A stretch of 39,863 bases of DNA from contig CAUBIP010000004.1 in NCBI GenBank assembly GCA_958436045.1, forward strand, positions 1-39,863. Direction: 5' to 3'. Both the position numbers and the translations under genes were made by a program. This document shows positions 14,996-23,351 of this stretch, in pieces (the stretch's first letter is position 1; every line of letters starts with the position of its first letter). The notes under the pieces are model-generated. The model did not search any database. It was not told the origin of the DNA and worked only from the letters and a program-made list of their open reading frames with translations. Origin of the DNA: an uncultured Oscillospiraceae bacterium (lineage in GTDB: Bacteria; Bacillota; Clostridia; Oscillospirales; Oscillospiraceae).

Positions 14996-15790
14996 TCACG
15001 CTAGGTCAACATCACCCGAATTGAGCACATCGTTATCTGCCGGTTCTGCATCACCGTCATTGGGCATTGTCAGGCAGATGGCATTTTGCAGCAGCGCCGC
15101 AGCAAGGCCGCCGTATGTGAGGCACGCAGTCAAGCCGCCGTCTGCCAGGGAAATGGCGCAGAAAAAGACGCCCGTCATGCTCCAAAACAGCGTGATCCGC
15201 CGCTTGCCCCGGTCTGCCGAGAAGCCAGACGCGTGGAACAGGCCCAGCATCGCGCACAGCAGGCCGAAGAGCTGGAAGCAATAGTCCAGCACCGCCGGGT
15301 CCGTGCTCCAGCTTTTAAAATCGCCGATGATCCGCGCCACCAGCCAGGCGACGACCACGCAGCCCGCCAGCAGCCCCGGGACACGGCCCCGGGCCCGGCA
15401 GAGGCCATGCCACACCAGCTGCGCCGCCGGAAGCAGCGCCGCCAGGCCGATGGCCCGGCCAAAGCCTATCTGCATCGCCGCGGCGCTCAGCCCGCCAACG
15501 GCCAGCAGAACGCCGCCAGCCAGATAGCCCACGCCGCTGGCCATGCCGGGGGCAAAATTCCGGTCATACGCCGCCCGGGGCGCGGCGCGCCGGCTCAGCA
15601 GCCAAAATACCACGATGGCGATGACGCACAGCGCCAACAGCGCCAGGACAGACGCGCTGCCGCCCAGCCAAAGGCCGTTTTCATCCCGCCCCTGCCGCAG
15701 CTGCCACAGCCGCAGGGCAAAGCCCAGCACCGCCGCAGCCAGTGCCGTTACCAGCACCGCTGGCCGTAAGTTTTCTTCTCTCCGCATCAT
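14996..15790 (-). CDS. Unknown multi-pass membrane protein
   Basis: A 264-residue protein with about seven hydrophobic segments and a hydrophilic acidic tail (MPNDGDAEPADNDVLNSGDVDLA). The start is the ATG-ATG pair at 15790/15787; GGGGAGGG lies 5-8 bases upstream, which rejects the longer frame beginning at 15883. Conserved-looking features are RNFAPGMASGVGYLAGGVLL, the aromatic/charged loop IGDFKSWSTDPAVLDYCFQLFGLL, and ASGFSADRGKRRITLFWSMTG. No transporter, enzyme or signalling motif is seen and the family is not recognised, although similar seven-helix proteins are common as hypotheticals in Oscillospiraceae. It is monocistronic with its own promoter, convergent with mntP. Confidence 0.7.
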   Translation of the reverse strand: MMRREENLRPAVLVTALAAAVLGFALRLWQLRQGRDENGLWLGGSASVLALLALCVIAIVVFWLLSRRAAPRAAYDRNFAPGMASGVGYLAGGVLLAVGGLSAAAMQIGFGRAIGLAALLPAAQLVWHGLCRARGRVPGLLAGCVVVAWLVARIIGDFKSWSTDPAVLDYCFQLFGLLCAMLGLFHASGFSADRGKRRITLFWSMTGVFFCAISLADGGLTACLTYGGLAAALLQNAICLTMPNDGDAEPADNDVLNSGDVDLA

Positions 15791-15894
15791 ACTGCCCTCC
15801 CCGCTGCGCGCAGCGCGCACTATTTTGGCAAGGCCGCCCCAGCTCCACTCCGGAACGCGCCGCCTTATGAAAGTCCTATCCAAGATGTACGCTT

Positions 15895-15924
15895 AGTATA
15901 GCACAACGACCGCCTGCAATGCAA
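15895..15924 (-). promoter_or_regulatory. Candidate sigma-A promoter for the unknown membrane protein
   Basis: On the minus strand: TTGCAT (15919-15924), 18-base spacer, TATACT (15895-15900). The leader is about 100 bases. Confidence 0.55.
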
Positions 15925-16015
15925 GGACTCCCCGCCGCCCGCCTGAAAAAACCCGCTGCCGGGGAAAAAAGTTGGTTTCCCGGCAAATTTTCTGTGTTTT
16001 TCCCGCAGAATTCCC

Positions 16016-16044
16016 TTGCAATCACGAAAAAAAGATGCTATACT
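16016..16044 (+). promoter_or_regulatory. Sigma-A promoter of the rimP-nusA-infB operon
   Basis: TTGCAA (16016-16021), 17-base spacer, TATACT (16039-16044). It is the only good rightward promoter before rimP and implies a leader of about 180 bases. Confidence 0.75.
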
Positions 16045-16185
16045 CATAGTGACCTTTGGAATGCAGCGCAGAAGGGCTTTTGTTTTTTCTGCCGCTTCCA
16101 CCGCGCGGCCTTTGGCAGCGCAGGGCATCGCCTCTGTTTTCCGGGCGTTGCCAGCTTTCGGTTCTTACGTTTGATCGGTAGACTG

Positions 16186-16213
16186 AGACTGGGGTTTTCC
16201 CCAGTCTTTCTTA
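16186..16213 (+). terminator. Leader terminator/attenuator-like hairpin before rimP
   Basis: A 9-bp perfect stem (16186-16194 with 16199-16207), TTTT loop, then TTCTTATT. It sits between the operon promoter and the rimP ATG at 16232, so part of the transcripts may end here. It could serve as an attenuator for the nine-gene operon. Confidence 0.65.
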
Positions 16214-16231
16214 TTGAGAAAGGCAGTTATT

Positions 16232-16684
16232 ATGAAAATCACAGAGCAAGTCCGGCAATTTGCTGAGCCGGTTGTGCTGCAATACGGCTGCACCCTGTGG
16301 GACGTCGAATACGTCCGGGAGGGCAGCGACTGGTTCCTGCGTCTTTATATCGACAAAGACGGTGGTGTGAACATCGCAGACTGCGAGGCCATCTCCCGGG
16401 CGATGGACCCGATCCTAGATGAAAAGGACCCCATTCCCGACAGCTACACCTTCGAGGTCTGCTCAGCAGGGCTGGAGCGTACCCTCAAGCGGCCGCAGGA
16501 CTTTATCCAGTTTCTGCATTCCCCTGTCCTGGTCAAGCTCTACCGCCCCCGGGACGGTGCCAAGGAATTCCCCGGCATTTTAGAGGCCTATGAGGATGGC
16601 CGCATTACCATCTCCATGGGGCAGACAACATATACGTTCGAACAGGCGGAGGTCGCATTGGTCCGGCTTCGCATCACGTTTTAA
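16232..16684 (+). CDS. rimP: Ribosome maturation factor RimP
   Basis: A 150-residue protein needed for 30S subunit maturation. The N-terminal alpha/beta domain contains VVLQYGCTLWDVEYVREGSDWFLRLYIDKDGGVNIADCEAISRAMDPILDE, the standard RimP core, followed by the VCSAGLERTLKRPQDF motif and a C-terminal SH3-like domain (VLVKLYRPRDGAKEFPGILEAYEDG). ATG 16232 is used; a TTG frame start at 16214 adds only six codons and lacks a ribosome site. It is the first gene of the operon, 14 bases before nusA, the widely conserved arrangement. Confidence 0.95.
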   Translation: MKITEQVRQFAEPVVLQYGCTLWDVEYVREGSDWFLRLYIDKDGGVNIADCEAISRAMDPILDEKDPIPDSYTFEVCSAGLERTLKRPQDFIQFLHSPVLVKLYRPRDGAKEFPGILEAYEDGRITISMGQTTYTFEQAEVALVRLRITF

Positions 16685-16698
16685 CAGGAGGACATACC

Positions 16699-17925
16699 AT
16701 GAATAGCGAAATCTTCGCCGCATTGAAGCAACTGGAAAAAGAGCGGGGCATCCCCACGGACTACATGGTTGAGAAGATCACCCAGGCCCTGGTCGCTGCG
16801 TATAAAAAGGACCGCGACGGCTATACCGACAATGTCTTTGTCACCCTGGATGAAGACGCCCTGCATATGTATGCGCAAAAGGAAGTCGTCGACGACGTCA
16901 TCTCCCCGCAGACCGAAGTCACACTGGATGCTGCCCGGAAGATCGATCCGACAGTCCAGCTGGGCGACCTCATCAATGTCGACATTCAGACAAAGGGCTT
17001 CGGCCGTATCGCCGCGCAGACGGCAAAGCAGGTCATTATCCAGGGCATCCGCGAAGCGGAGCACGGTATGATCTTCGACAGCTTCTCCTCCCGGCAGCAT
17101 GAGATCTTGATGGGCACGGTACTGCGCATCGACCCCATCACCCGGGATATGACCGTCCGCATCGGCCAGGGCAATGACCGGACCGACGCGCTGCTGAGCG
17201 CCGGGGAGCAGGTCCACGGCGAGGTCTTCCGGGAAGGTGACCTCATCCGCGTCTATGTCGTCGAGGTACACCGCACAAACCGCGGCCCGCAGGTCATCGT
17301 CTCCCGGACCCATCCGGGTCTGGTCAAGCGGCTGTTTGAATTGAACGTTCCCGAGATCGAATCCGGTCTCGTCGAGATCAAGGCCACGGCCCGGGAGGCT
17401 GGCTCCCGGACGAAGCTGGCCGTACACGCCACAGAAGAGAACATCGACCCGGTCGGCGCTTGCGTTGGCCCCCGGGGCGGCCGTGTCGGCGCCGTCGTCG
17501 AGGAACTGCGGGGCGAAAAGATGGATATCGTCGTCTGGTCGGAAAATCCGGAGGAATTTGTCGCCTCGGCGTTGTCCCCGGCAGACGTTCTGTCCGTCCG
17601 GCTGGTGCCCGGCATCAAGGCATGTCGCGTCATCGTGCCGGACGATCAGCTGTCGCTGGCCATCGGCAAAGAGGGCCAAAACGCCCGTCTTGCTGCCCGG
17701 CTGACCGGTTATAAGATCGACATTAAGCCCGAATCTCAGGCAGATGTCTGCGAGGAGGACGAGTTTGCCCAGGCCCTGCAGGAGGCCCAGGAGGCGGCAG
17801 AAGCTGCGGCTGAGGCAGAAGCCCAGGAGCCCGCAGAGGAAGCTCCGGCCGCTGCACCCGCGGAAGACGCCGCACCGGCAGAAGCCACAGAATCTGCAGA
17901 ACCCGTGGAGGAACCCGCAGAATAA
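16699..17925 (+). CDS. nusA: Transcription termination/antitermination factor NusA
   Basis: A 408-residue protein that binds RNA polymerase and nascent RNA, promoting pausing and intrinsic termination. Domains in order are the N-terminal RNAP-binding domain (about 1-125; MNSEIFAALKQLEKERGIPTD), S1 (about 133-200), KH1 (about 205-275; VGACVGPRGGRVGAVVEELRGEKMDIV with the GxxG-like GPRGGR), and KH2 (about 300-345; LSLAIGKEGQNARLAARLTGYKIDI, GKEG loop). From about 350 on it has an Ala/Glu/Pro-rich low-complexity tail rather than the acidic repeats of Proteobacteria, as usual in Firmicutes. AGGAGGACATACC precedes the ATG. Confidence 0.96.
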   Translation: MNSEIFAALKQLEKERGIPTDYMVEKITQALVAAYKKDRDGYTDNVFVTLDEDALHMYAQKEVVDDVISPQTEVTLDAARKIDPTVQLGDLINVDIQTKGFGRIAAQTAKQVIIQGIREAEHGMIFDSFSSRQHEILMGTVLRIDPITRDMTVRIGQGNDRTDALLSAGEQVHGEVFREGDLIRVYVVEVHRTNRGPQVIVSRTHPGLVKRLFELNVPEIESGLVEIKATAREAGSRTKLAVHATEENIDPVGACVGPRGGRVGAVVEELRGEKMDIVVWSENPEEFVASALSPADVLSVRLVPGIKACRVIVPDDQLSLAIGKEGQNARLAARLTGYKIDIKPESQADVCEEDEFAQALQEAQEAAEAAAEAEAQEPAEEAPAAAPAEDAAPAEATESAEPVEEPAE

Positions 17926-17961
17926 AGCACCCATTCGACCACCCAGGGAGGAGGAACCTAC

Positions 17962-18234
17962 GTGCCGAAAAAAATACCTATGCGGCAGTGCCTCGGCTGT
18001 CGGGAAATGAAGCCGAAGAAAGAGCTGACCCGCGTCGTGCGCGCGCCGGACGGCACCGTATCCATCGACTCCCGGGGGAAATCGCCGGGACGCGGCGCTT
18101 ACGTCTGCCCCAACACGGCCTGCCTGCAAAAGGCGCTGCGCTCCAAAGCGCTGGACCGCAGCCTGGAGGTTGAGATCCCGCAAGAGATCTACGAGACGCT
18201 GATCGCGCAGATGGAGGCAAGCCGGAATGAATAA
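17962..18234 (+). CDS. ylxR: YlxR-family RNA-binding protein (RnpM)
   Basis: A 90-residue protein of the YlxR (DUF448) family, reported in Bacillus to bind and modulate RNase P (RnpM). The signature MRQCLGCREMKPKKELTRVVR, with two Cys, is followed by GRGAYVCPNTACLQKALRS, giving the GRGAY-[VI]-C motif and a third/fourth Cys pair. The start is GTG 17962 with GGAGGAGG eight bases upstream. It ends inside the next gene, overlapping ylxQ by 8 bases, as is typical of this operon. Confidence 0.93.
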   Translation: MPKKIPMRQCLGCREMKPKKELTRVVRAPDGTVSIDSRGKSPGRGAYVCPNTACLQKALRSKALDRSLEVEIPQEIYETLIAQMEASRNE

Positions 18235-18637
18235 AGCTCTACAGCTGCTGTCGCTGGCCCGCAAGGGCGGGCGCATCGAGGCCGGAGAAGAACCGGTGGA
18301 CACCTGCATCCGCATGGGCCGTGCCCGTCTGATCCTCCTGGCCAGTGACGCTTCCGAGCACACCTGCCGCCGGATCCGGGGCAGTGTCGCCAGCTCCAAG
18401 CAGCCTTATATCACGATCCCCTTTACGAAAGAAGAACTCGGCGGCGCGATTGGCCGGTCCGCCATCGCCGTCGCCGCATTGACAGACCCTGCTCTGGCGC
18501 AGGCTTTTATCCGGGCGCTGGACGATCCGGCGCAGTACACAGACCTGCTGGCCGGTCTGGACAAACGTGTCACGCGCATCCGCAAGCATCAAAAAGAAGG
18601 CAAAGCGCAGCGCCCGCACGCCCATGGCAAGAAGTAA
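18227..18637 (+). CDS. ylxQ: L7Ae/L30e-family protein YlxQ
   Basis: A 136-residue protein: a single L7Ae/L30e/S12e fold at about residues 1-100 (LQLLSLARKGGRIEAGEEPVD, ARLILLASDASEHTCRRI, LGGAIGRSAIAVAALTD) followed by a basic tail (KRVTRIRKHQKEGKAQRPHAHGKK). The longer tail is unusual compared with the roughly 100-residue Bacillus YlxQ and may add RNA affinity. The family binds kink-turn-like RNA; its target here is unknown. It overlaps ylxR by 8 bases and lies 15 before infB. Confidence 0.9.
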   Translation: MNKALQLLSLARKGGRIEAGEEPVDTCIRMGRARLILLASDASEHTCRRIRGSVASSKQPYITIPFTKEELGGAIGRSAIAVAALTDPALAQAFIRALDDPAQYTDLLAGLDKRVTRIRKHQKEGKAQRPHAHGKK

Positions 18638-18652
18638 TATGGAGGTGGCTAT

Positions 18653-20992
18653 ATGAGTAGTTTAGTGAAGTATCGCATCCGTGAGGTGGCAGCCGATTTT
18701 GGCATGACACCCAAGGAAGTTTCGGAGATCGTCGGCAAATACTTTGAAAAGCCCAAGAGCAATACCCAAGTCCTGGAGGACGCACAGCTGAACGTGGTTT
18801 TTGAGTATATCACCCGGCAGAATCAGGTCGCCTCCCTGGAGCAGGTCGTCGCCGCCACAGCGAAGGATAAGCGGCCCGCTCCGGCGGCAGAAAAGCCGCA
18901 GGATGAAAAGCCCGCGGCCAAGCAGCCCGCCGCCCCGGCGCAGGCCCCGGCAAGCCAAGCCGCTCCGGCCAAGCAGTCGGAGAAGAAGCCCCAGGAGCCG
19001 CAGCGCAAACGCGAGCGCCGTGTCGTCGACACCTCCGCGGTCACCGTCAATGCCGACCGCTTTGACGACCGGGTCGACTCCCTCATCTCCGAGCGGGCGC
19101 AGAATTTCTCCGGCGGCAAGCAGCGTATTGGCAGCCGCAACTCCAAAAAGCCCCAAAAGAAGGGCAAGTACGGTGGCAACAAGTCCCGCAATGAAGAGCA
19201 GGAGAAGATGCGCCGCCTCCAGCTGGAGATCATTAAAAAGACCCCGCTGACCGTCAAGATCCCCGATGAGATCACCGTCGGTGAGCTGGCCTCCCGGATG
19301 AAAAAGACGGCTGCGGACGTCATCAAATGCCTGATGAAAAATGGCGTCATGGCCGGGATCAACCAGAATATCGACTACGATACGGCGGAATTTGTCGCCA
19401 CAGAGCTGGGCTGCAAGGTCGAGCGCGAGATCGTCGTCACGATCGAGGACCGGCTGTTTGACGACCATGAGGACACGGAAGACGAGCTGGTCAGCCGTCC
19501 CCCTGTCGTTGTCGTGATGGGTCACGTCGACCACGGCAAGACCTCTCTGCTGGACGCAGTCCGGAAGACGAACGTCGTCTCCGGCGAAGCTGGCGGCATC
19601 ACGCAGCACATCGGCGCTTACACTGTCAAGATCAACGACCACCCCATCACCTTCCTGGATACGCCGGGCCACGCTGCATTTACCGAAATGCGTGCCCGCG
19701 GCGCCATGTGCACCGATATCGCGATTCTGGTCGTCGCCGCCGATGACGGCATCATGCCGCAGACGGTCGAGGCCATCAACCACGCCAAGGCGGCGGAGAT
19801 TCCCGTCATCGTGGCAGTCAATAAGATGGATAAGCCCGGCGCAAACCCGGACCGGGTCCTGACCCAGCTGACTGAGCACGGCCTTGTCCCCGCCGACTGG
19901 GGCGGAGATACGGAGGTCTGCCGCATCTCCGCAAAAATGGGCCAGGGCATTGACGAGCTGCTGGAGCTGGTTATCTTGACGGCCGAAATGGCAGAGCTCA
20001 AGGCCAACCCCAATCGCGCCGCCAAGGGCACTGTCATCGAAGCGCGCTTGGACAAGGCCAGAGGCCCCATCGCGACCCTTCTGGTCCAGAACGGCACGCT
20101 GCACCAGGGTGATACCATCATCGCCGGTACCGCCGTCGGCCATGTCCGCGTTATGACGAACGACAAGGGCCGCACGGTCAAGACGGCTGGGCCCTCCATC
20201 CCCGTGGAGATCACCGGCCTTGCCGAAGTGCCCACCCCGGGCGATGAATTCAACGCCGTTGCCGACGAGCGCATGGCCCGGCAGCTGGTCGAGCAACGCA
20301 AGCAGAAGATCAAGGACGATCTCAACAAGCTCAACCAGAAGGTCACGCTGGACAACCTCTTTGCCAAGATGCAGGAGGGCGAGATGAAGGAGCTCAACCT
20401 GATCGTCAAGGCCGACGTCCAGGGCTCTGCAGAGGCGGTCAAATCCAGCCTGGAGAAGCTCACGAACGAAGAGGTCCGGGTCCGGGTCATCCACGCCGGT
20501 GTCGGTGCGATCAACGAATCCGATATCCTGTTGGCCTCCACGGCGAACGCCATTATCGTCGGCTTCAATGTCCGGCCCAATGACGCCGCCCAGGTCGCTG
20601 CAAAGCGGGACCATGTTGATATGCGGATGTACCGCGTCATTTACGACGCGATCAACGAGATCGAATCGGCCATGAAGGGCATGCTGGCGCCCAAGTACCG
20701 GGAAGCGATCATTGGCCACGCCGAGGTCCGCCAGACCTTCCACGCCTCCGCCGTCGGCACCATCGCCGGCTGCTATGTCAAGGACGGCAAGATCACCCGG
20801 GACGCCAAGGTCCGCATTCTGCGGGACAATATCGTCATCCACGAAGGCGAGCTGGCTGGTCTGCAGCGCTTTAAGGACTCGGTCAAGGAAGTGCAGGCCA
20901 ACTACGAATGCGGCATTACCATCGAAAAATACAGCGATATCAAAGAAGGCGACGTCTTCGAGTGCTTCATCATGGAGGAGATTCCCCAATAA
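18653..20992 (+). CDS. infB: Translation initiation factor IF-2
   Basis: A 779-residue GTPase that brings fMet-tRNA to the 30S subunit and promotes subunit joining. The N-terminal part has an IF2_N-like helical unit (KYRIREVAADFGMTPKEVSEIV) and a long Ala/Pro/Lys/Gln-rich linker (about 75-180). A second IF2_N domain follows at about 195-250 (LTVKIPDEITVGELASRMKKTAADVIKCLMKNGVM). G domain motifs are G1 GHVDHGKT (290-297), G2 GGITQHIGAY, G3 DTPGH and G4 NKMDK. Domains II-IV follow, ending in the fMet-tRNA-binding C2 domain (YECGITIEKYSDIKEGDVFECF). The start has GGAGGTGG. Standard for the family. Confidence 0.97.
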   Translation: MSSLVKYRIREVAADFGMTPKEVSEIVGKYFEKPKSNTQVLEDAQLNVVFEYITRQNQVASLEQVVAATAKDKRPAPAAEKPQDEKPAAKQPAAPAQAPASQAAPAKQSEKKPQEPQRKRERRVVDTSAVTVNADRFDDRVDSLISERAQNFSGGKQRIGSRNSKKPQKKGKYGGNKSRNEEQEKMRRLQLEIIKKTPLTVKIPDEITVGELASRMKKTAADVIKCLMKNGVMAGINQNIDYDTAEFVATELGCKVEREIVVTIEDRLFDDHEDTEDELVSRPPVVVVMGHVDHGKTSLLDAVRKTNVVSGEAGGITQHIGAYTVKINDHPITFLDTPGHAAFTEMRARGAMCTDIAILVVAADDGIMPQTVEAINHAKAAEIPVIVAVNKMDKPGANPDRVLTQLTEHGLVPADWGGDTEVCRISAKMGQGIDELLELVILTAEMAELKANPNRAAKGTVIEARLDKARGPIATLLVQNGTLHQGDTIIAGTAVGHVRVMTNDKGRTVKTAGPSIPVEITGLAEVPTPGDEFNAVADERMARQLVEQRKQKIKDDLNKLNQKVTLDNLFAKMQEGEMKELNLIVKADVQGSAEAVKSSLEKLTNEEVRVRVIHAGVGAINESDILLASTANAIIVGFNVRPNDAAQVAAKRDHVDMRMYRVIYDAINEIESAMKGMLAPKYREAIIGHAEVRQTFHASAVGTIAGCYVKDGKITRDAKVRILRDNIVIHEGELAGLQRFKDSVKEVQANYECGITIEKYSDIKEGDVFECFIMEEIPQ

Positions 20993-21043
20993 GCACCGAA
21001 GCAAAGACGCCGCAGCACCGTGTTTTTTATAAACAAACGGCGC

Positions 21044-21104
21044 AAACCGGGTACACCGCACCGGTGTGCCCGGTTTGTACAAGCGCCGCCATCTCGCGGC
21101 GCTT
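21044..21104 (+). other. Two tandem hairpins between infB and rbfA
   Basis: Stem one is 15 bp (21044-21058 with 21062-21076, one wobble, 3-base loop). Stem two is 8 bp (21081-21088 with 21097-21104). They occupy most of the 142-base gap. No T-run follows, so they look like RNA-stability or processing elements rather than a terminator. Confidence 0.65.
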
Positions 21105-21134
21105 GGCGATGCAACGCCAAAAAGGAGGTTCCCG

Positions 21135-21521
21135 ATGGCTTCGAATCGAATTGGAAGAATCAATGAAGAAATGCAAAAGGAGCTGGCCGCGCTCTTGCGC
21201 CAGCTGAAGGACCCCCGGGTGCAGAAGACGATGATCTCCATCACCCGGGTCGATACCACCTCGGACCTGCGTTACAGCAAGGTTTTCGTCAGCTTTTTGG
21301 ATAAGGACTGCGCCCGCGAGGGCCTGCAGGGGCTGAAATCCGCCTCCGGCTATCTGCGCCGGGAGTTGGGCAGCCGCCTGCAGCTGCGCTATACCCCGGA
21401 GCTTGTCTGGCAGGAGGACCACTCCATCACCTATGGTGCCCACATTCTGGACCTTCTGTCCACGCTGGACATCCCGAAGGATGACGACGGTGACAGCCAT
21501 GATCCGCAAGACCCTGCCTGA
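21135..21521 (+). CDS. rbfA: Ribosome-binding factor A
   Basis: A 128-residue KH-like protein that associates with the 30S head and assists 16S rRNA 5'-end maturation. The pattern RIGRINEEMQKELAALLRQLKDPRV begins the family, followed by ITRVDTTSDLRYSKVFVSFL and LRRELGSRLQLRYTPELVWQEDHSITYGAHI, the conserved C-terminal strand. ATG 21135 is decided by AAAGGAGGTT; the open frame upstream crosses the hairpins and is not coding. It overlaps nrnA by 23 bases. Confidence 0.95.
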   Translation: MASNRIGRINEEMQKELAALLRQLKDPRVQKTMISITRVDTTSDLRYSKVFVSFLDKDCAREGLQGLKSASGYLRRELGSRLQLRYTPELVWQEDHSITYGAHILDLLSTLDIPKDDDGDSHDPQDPA

Positions 21522-22467
21522 GGCAGCCGCCTGGCTGCGCCAGAACGACTGCTATCTCCTGCTGACCCACCGGCGGCCCGACGGCGACACCATTGGCTCT
21601 GCCGCAGCCCTCTGCCGCGGCCTGCGCCAATTGGGCAAAGCGGCCTGGCTGCTGGAAAACCCCGAGGTCACACCCAAATACGCGCCGTACCTCACCGGCC
21701 TGACCGTCCCGGCCCCGCCGGAGGGCGCGACAGTCCTGGCCATTGATACGGCTTCCCCCGGCCTGCTGCCGGAAAACGCTCAACCCCTGGCAGGCAATGT
21801 CCAACTCTGCATCGACCACCACGGCTCGAACACGGGCTACGCCGCCGCGACGCTGGTCGCCCCCGGCTGCGCCGCCTGCGGCGAGGTGATCTTCCGCCTG
21901 CTGGAGGCACTGACGGTCCCGGTGGACAAGGGCATCGCCGAGGCGCTGTACCTTGCCATTGCGACAGATACCGGCTGCTTCCGCTATTCCAATGTCACTG
22001 CTGAGACGATGCGCATCGCCGCCCAGCTGATGGACTGCGGTGCGGCAGCCTACCCCATCAACAAAGTTATGTTTGAGACGAAACGCCTGCCCCGGCTGCG
22101 GCTGGAGGCGTATTTGATTGAGCATGTCGCATTTTTCAGTGCCGGGAGGATCGGCATCTCGATCATTCCGGCCCATCTGCGCCAGCAGCTCGGCCTGACG
22201 AGCGACGATCTGGACGATATCTCCGGCTTTGCCCGGGATATTGAAGGCGTCGAGATTGGCGCCATGCTGCGCCAGCAGCCGGACGGCAGCACAAAGCTCT
22301 CTGTCCGCAGCAGCCCGGCCTTTGACGCCTGCGCCATCTGCGCAAAGCTGGGAGGCGGGGGGCACAAAGCCGCCGCTGGCGCTTCCCTTCCCCTGCCGCC
22401 GGACCACGCCCAGGCAGCGCTGCTCCAGGCAATCTATGACGTTTATCCATCCCTGCTCCCCCAATAA
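21499..22467 (+). CDS. nrnA: DHH-family phosphoesterase, NrnA-type (nanoRNase / pAp phosphatase)
   Basis: A 322-residue DHH/DHHA1 protein. Metal-binding motifs are H24-RRPDGD (usual form HxxPDGD), then LAIDTASP (an Asp ligand) and D106-H107-H108 (CIDHHGSN). The C-terminal DHHA1 domain ends with the substrate-binding GGGGHKAAAG. NrnA degrades oligoribonucleotides from their ends and dephosphorylates pAp; it commonly lies between rbfA and truB in Firmicutes, as here. The start ATG 21499 lies inside the end of rbfA; there is little ribosome site, suggesting translational coupling. Confidence 0.92.
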   Translation: MIRKTLPEAAAWLRQNDCYLLLTHRRPDGDTIGSAAALCRGLRQLGKAAWLLENPEVTPKYAPYLTGLTVPAPPEGATVLAIDTASPGLLPENAQPLAGNVQLCIDHHGSNTGYAAATLVAPGCAACGEVIFRLLEALTVPVDKGIAEALYLAIATDTGCFRYSNVTAETMRIAAQLMDCGAAAYPINKVMFETKRLPRLRLEAYLIEHVAFFSAGRIGISIIPAHLRQQLGLTSDDLDDISGFARDIEGVEIGAMLRQQPDGSTKLSVRSSPAFDACAICAKLGGGGHKAAAGASLPLPPDHAQAALLQAIYDVYPSLLPQ

Positions 22468-22475
22468 GGAGAACT

Positions 22476-23351
22476 ATGGCCAACGGAATCATCATTGTTG
22501 ACAAGCCCGCCGATTGGACGAGCCAGGACGTCGCCGCGAAGCTGCGGGGCGTCTTCCACGAACGGCGCATCGGACACGGCGGCACGCTGGACCCTATGGC
22601 CACCGGCGTTTTGCCGATCTTTGTCGGCCGGGCCACTCGGGCCGTGCCCTATTTTGAATCGGCGGAAAAGGAATATATCGCCACACTGCACCTCGGCCTG
22701 GAGACGGACACCCAGGATATTACCGGCACCTGCCTGCGTACTGCACCGGTCGCGGTCACCCAGGCGGAGCTGGAACATGTGCTGTCCCAATTTTTAGGCC
22801 CGCAGCAGCAGCTGCCGCCGATGTACTCCGCCGTCAAGATTGGCGGGAAAAAGCTCTATGAGCTGGCCCGCCAGGGTAAAACGGTCGAGCGTGCGCCGCG
22901 GCAGATCGAGGTCTTTGCGCTGGAGCTGCTGGGCGGTCAGGGCGCGGATTGGCGCCTGCGGGTGCACTGCTCCAAGGGGACATATATCCGCACCCTTTGC
23001 CAGGATATCGGCGCGGCCCTCGGCTGCGGCGGCTGCATGGCGGCCCTCCGGCGGACAAAGGCCGGCGCCTTCTCGCTGGACCAGGCCATCCCATTGGCGG
23101 ACCTCATCGCAGACCCGGACGCCGCTTCGCGTCTGCTGGGCGTCGATACCCTCTTTGCCCAGTATCCCGCCGTCACGCTGACGGCCCGGCAGGAGCAGCT
23201 GTGCCGCAACGGCGCGGCCTTCACGATGCGGGGCCTGCCTGCAGGATTTGTACGGGTCTACAGCCAGTCCGGCGCATTTTTAATGCTGGGCCGGGAATGT
23301 GATGGCCGGTTGGCCACAGAAAAAAGCTTCTTCGAGGTGAGCACCACTTGA
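22476..23351 (+). CDS. truB: tRNA pseudouridine(55) synthase
   Basis: A 291-residue enzyme that isomerises U55 in the T-loop of tRNAs. The catalytic Asp is D39 in HGGTLDPMATGVL. Other family motifs are GIIIVDKPADWTS at the N-terminus, QLPPMYSAVKIGGKKLYELAR and LRVHCSKGTYIRTLCQDIG. The C-terminal PUA-like region is short. It starts 8 bases after nrnA (ribosome site AAGGAG) and its stop codon overlaps the ribF start. Confidence 0.96.
   Translation: MANGIIIVDKPADWTSQDVAAKLRGVFHERRIGHGGTLDPMATGVLPIFVGRATRAVPYFESAEKEYIATLHLGLETDTQDITGTCLRTAPVAVTQAELEHVLSQFLGPQQQLPPMYSAVKIGGKKLYELARQGKTVERAPRQIEVFALELLGGQGADWRLRVHCSKGTYIRTLCQDIGAALGCGGCMAALRRTKAGAFSLDQAIPLADLIADPDAASRLLGVDTLFAQYPAVTLTARQEQLCRNGAAFTMRGLPAGFVRVYSQSGAFLMLGRECDGRLATEKSFFEVSTT

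Larger units (their letters stand above)
15791..16231. other. Intergenic control region between the membrane protein and rimP
   Basis: No gene is seen in these 441 bases. The left third holds the leftward promoter (15895-15924). The right part holds the rimP operon promoter (16016-16044) and about 180 bases of leader. The leader contains a stem at 16065-16073 with 16087-16096 (one bulged base) and ends with the terminator-like hairpin at 16186-16207. Confidence 0.7.

Noticed and set aside
18662..21259. An 865-codon antisense frame opposite infB and other long antisense frames (564-1370, 1759-3051, 5155-6885, 16681-18399, 33247-34983)
   Set aside because: They mirror well-recognised genes, lack ribosome sites and known motifs, and arise from the G/C-rich third positions of the real genes.
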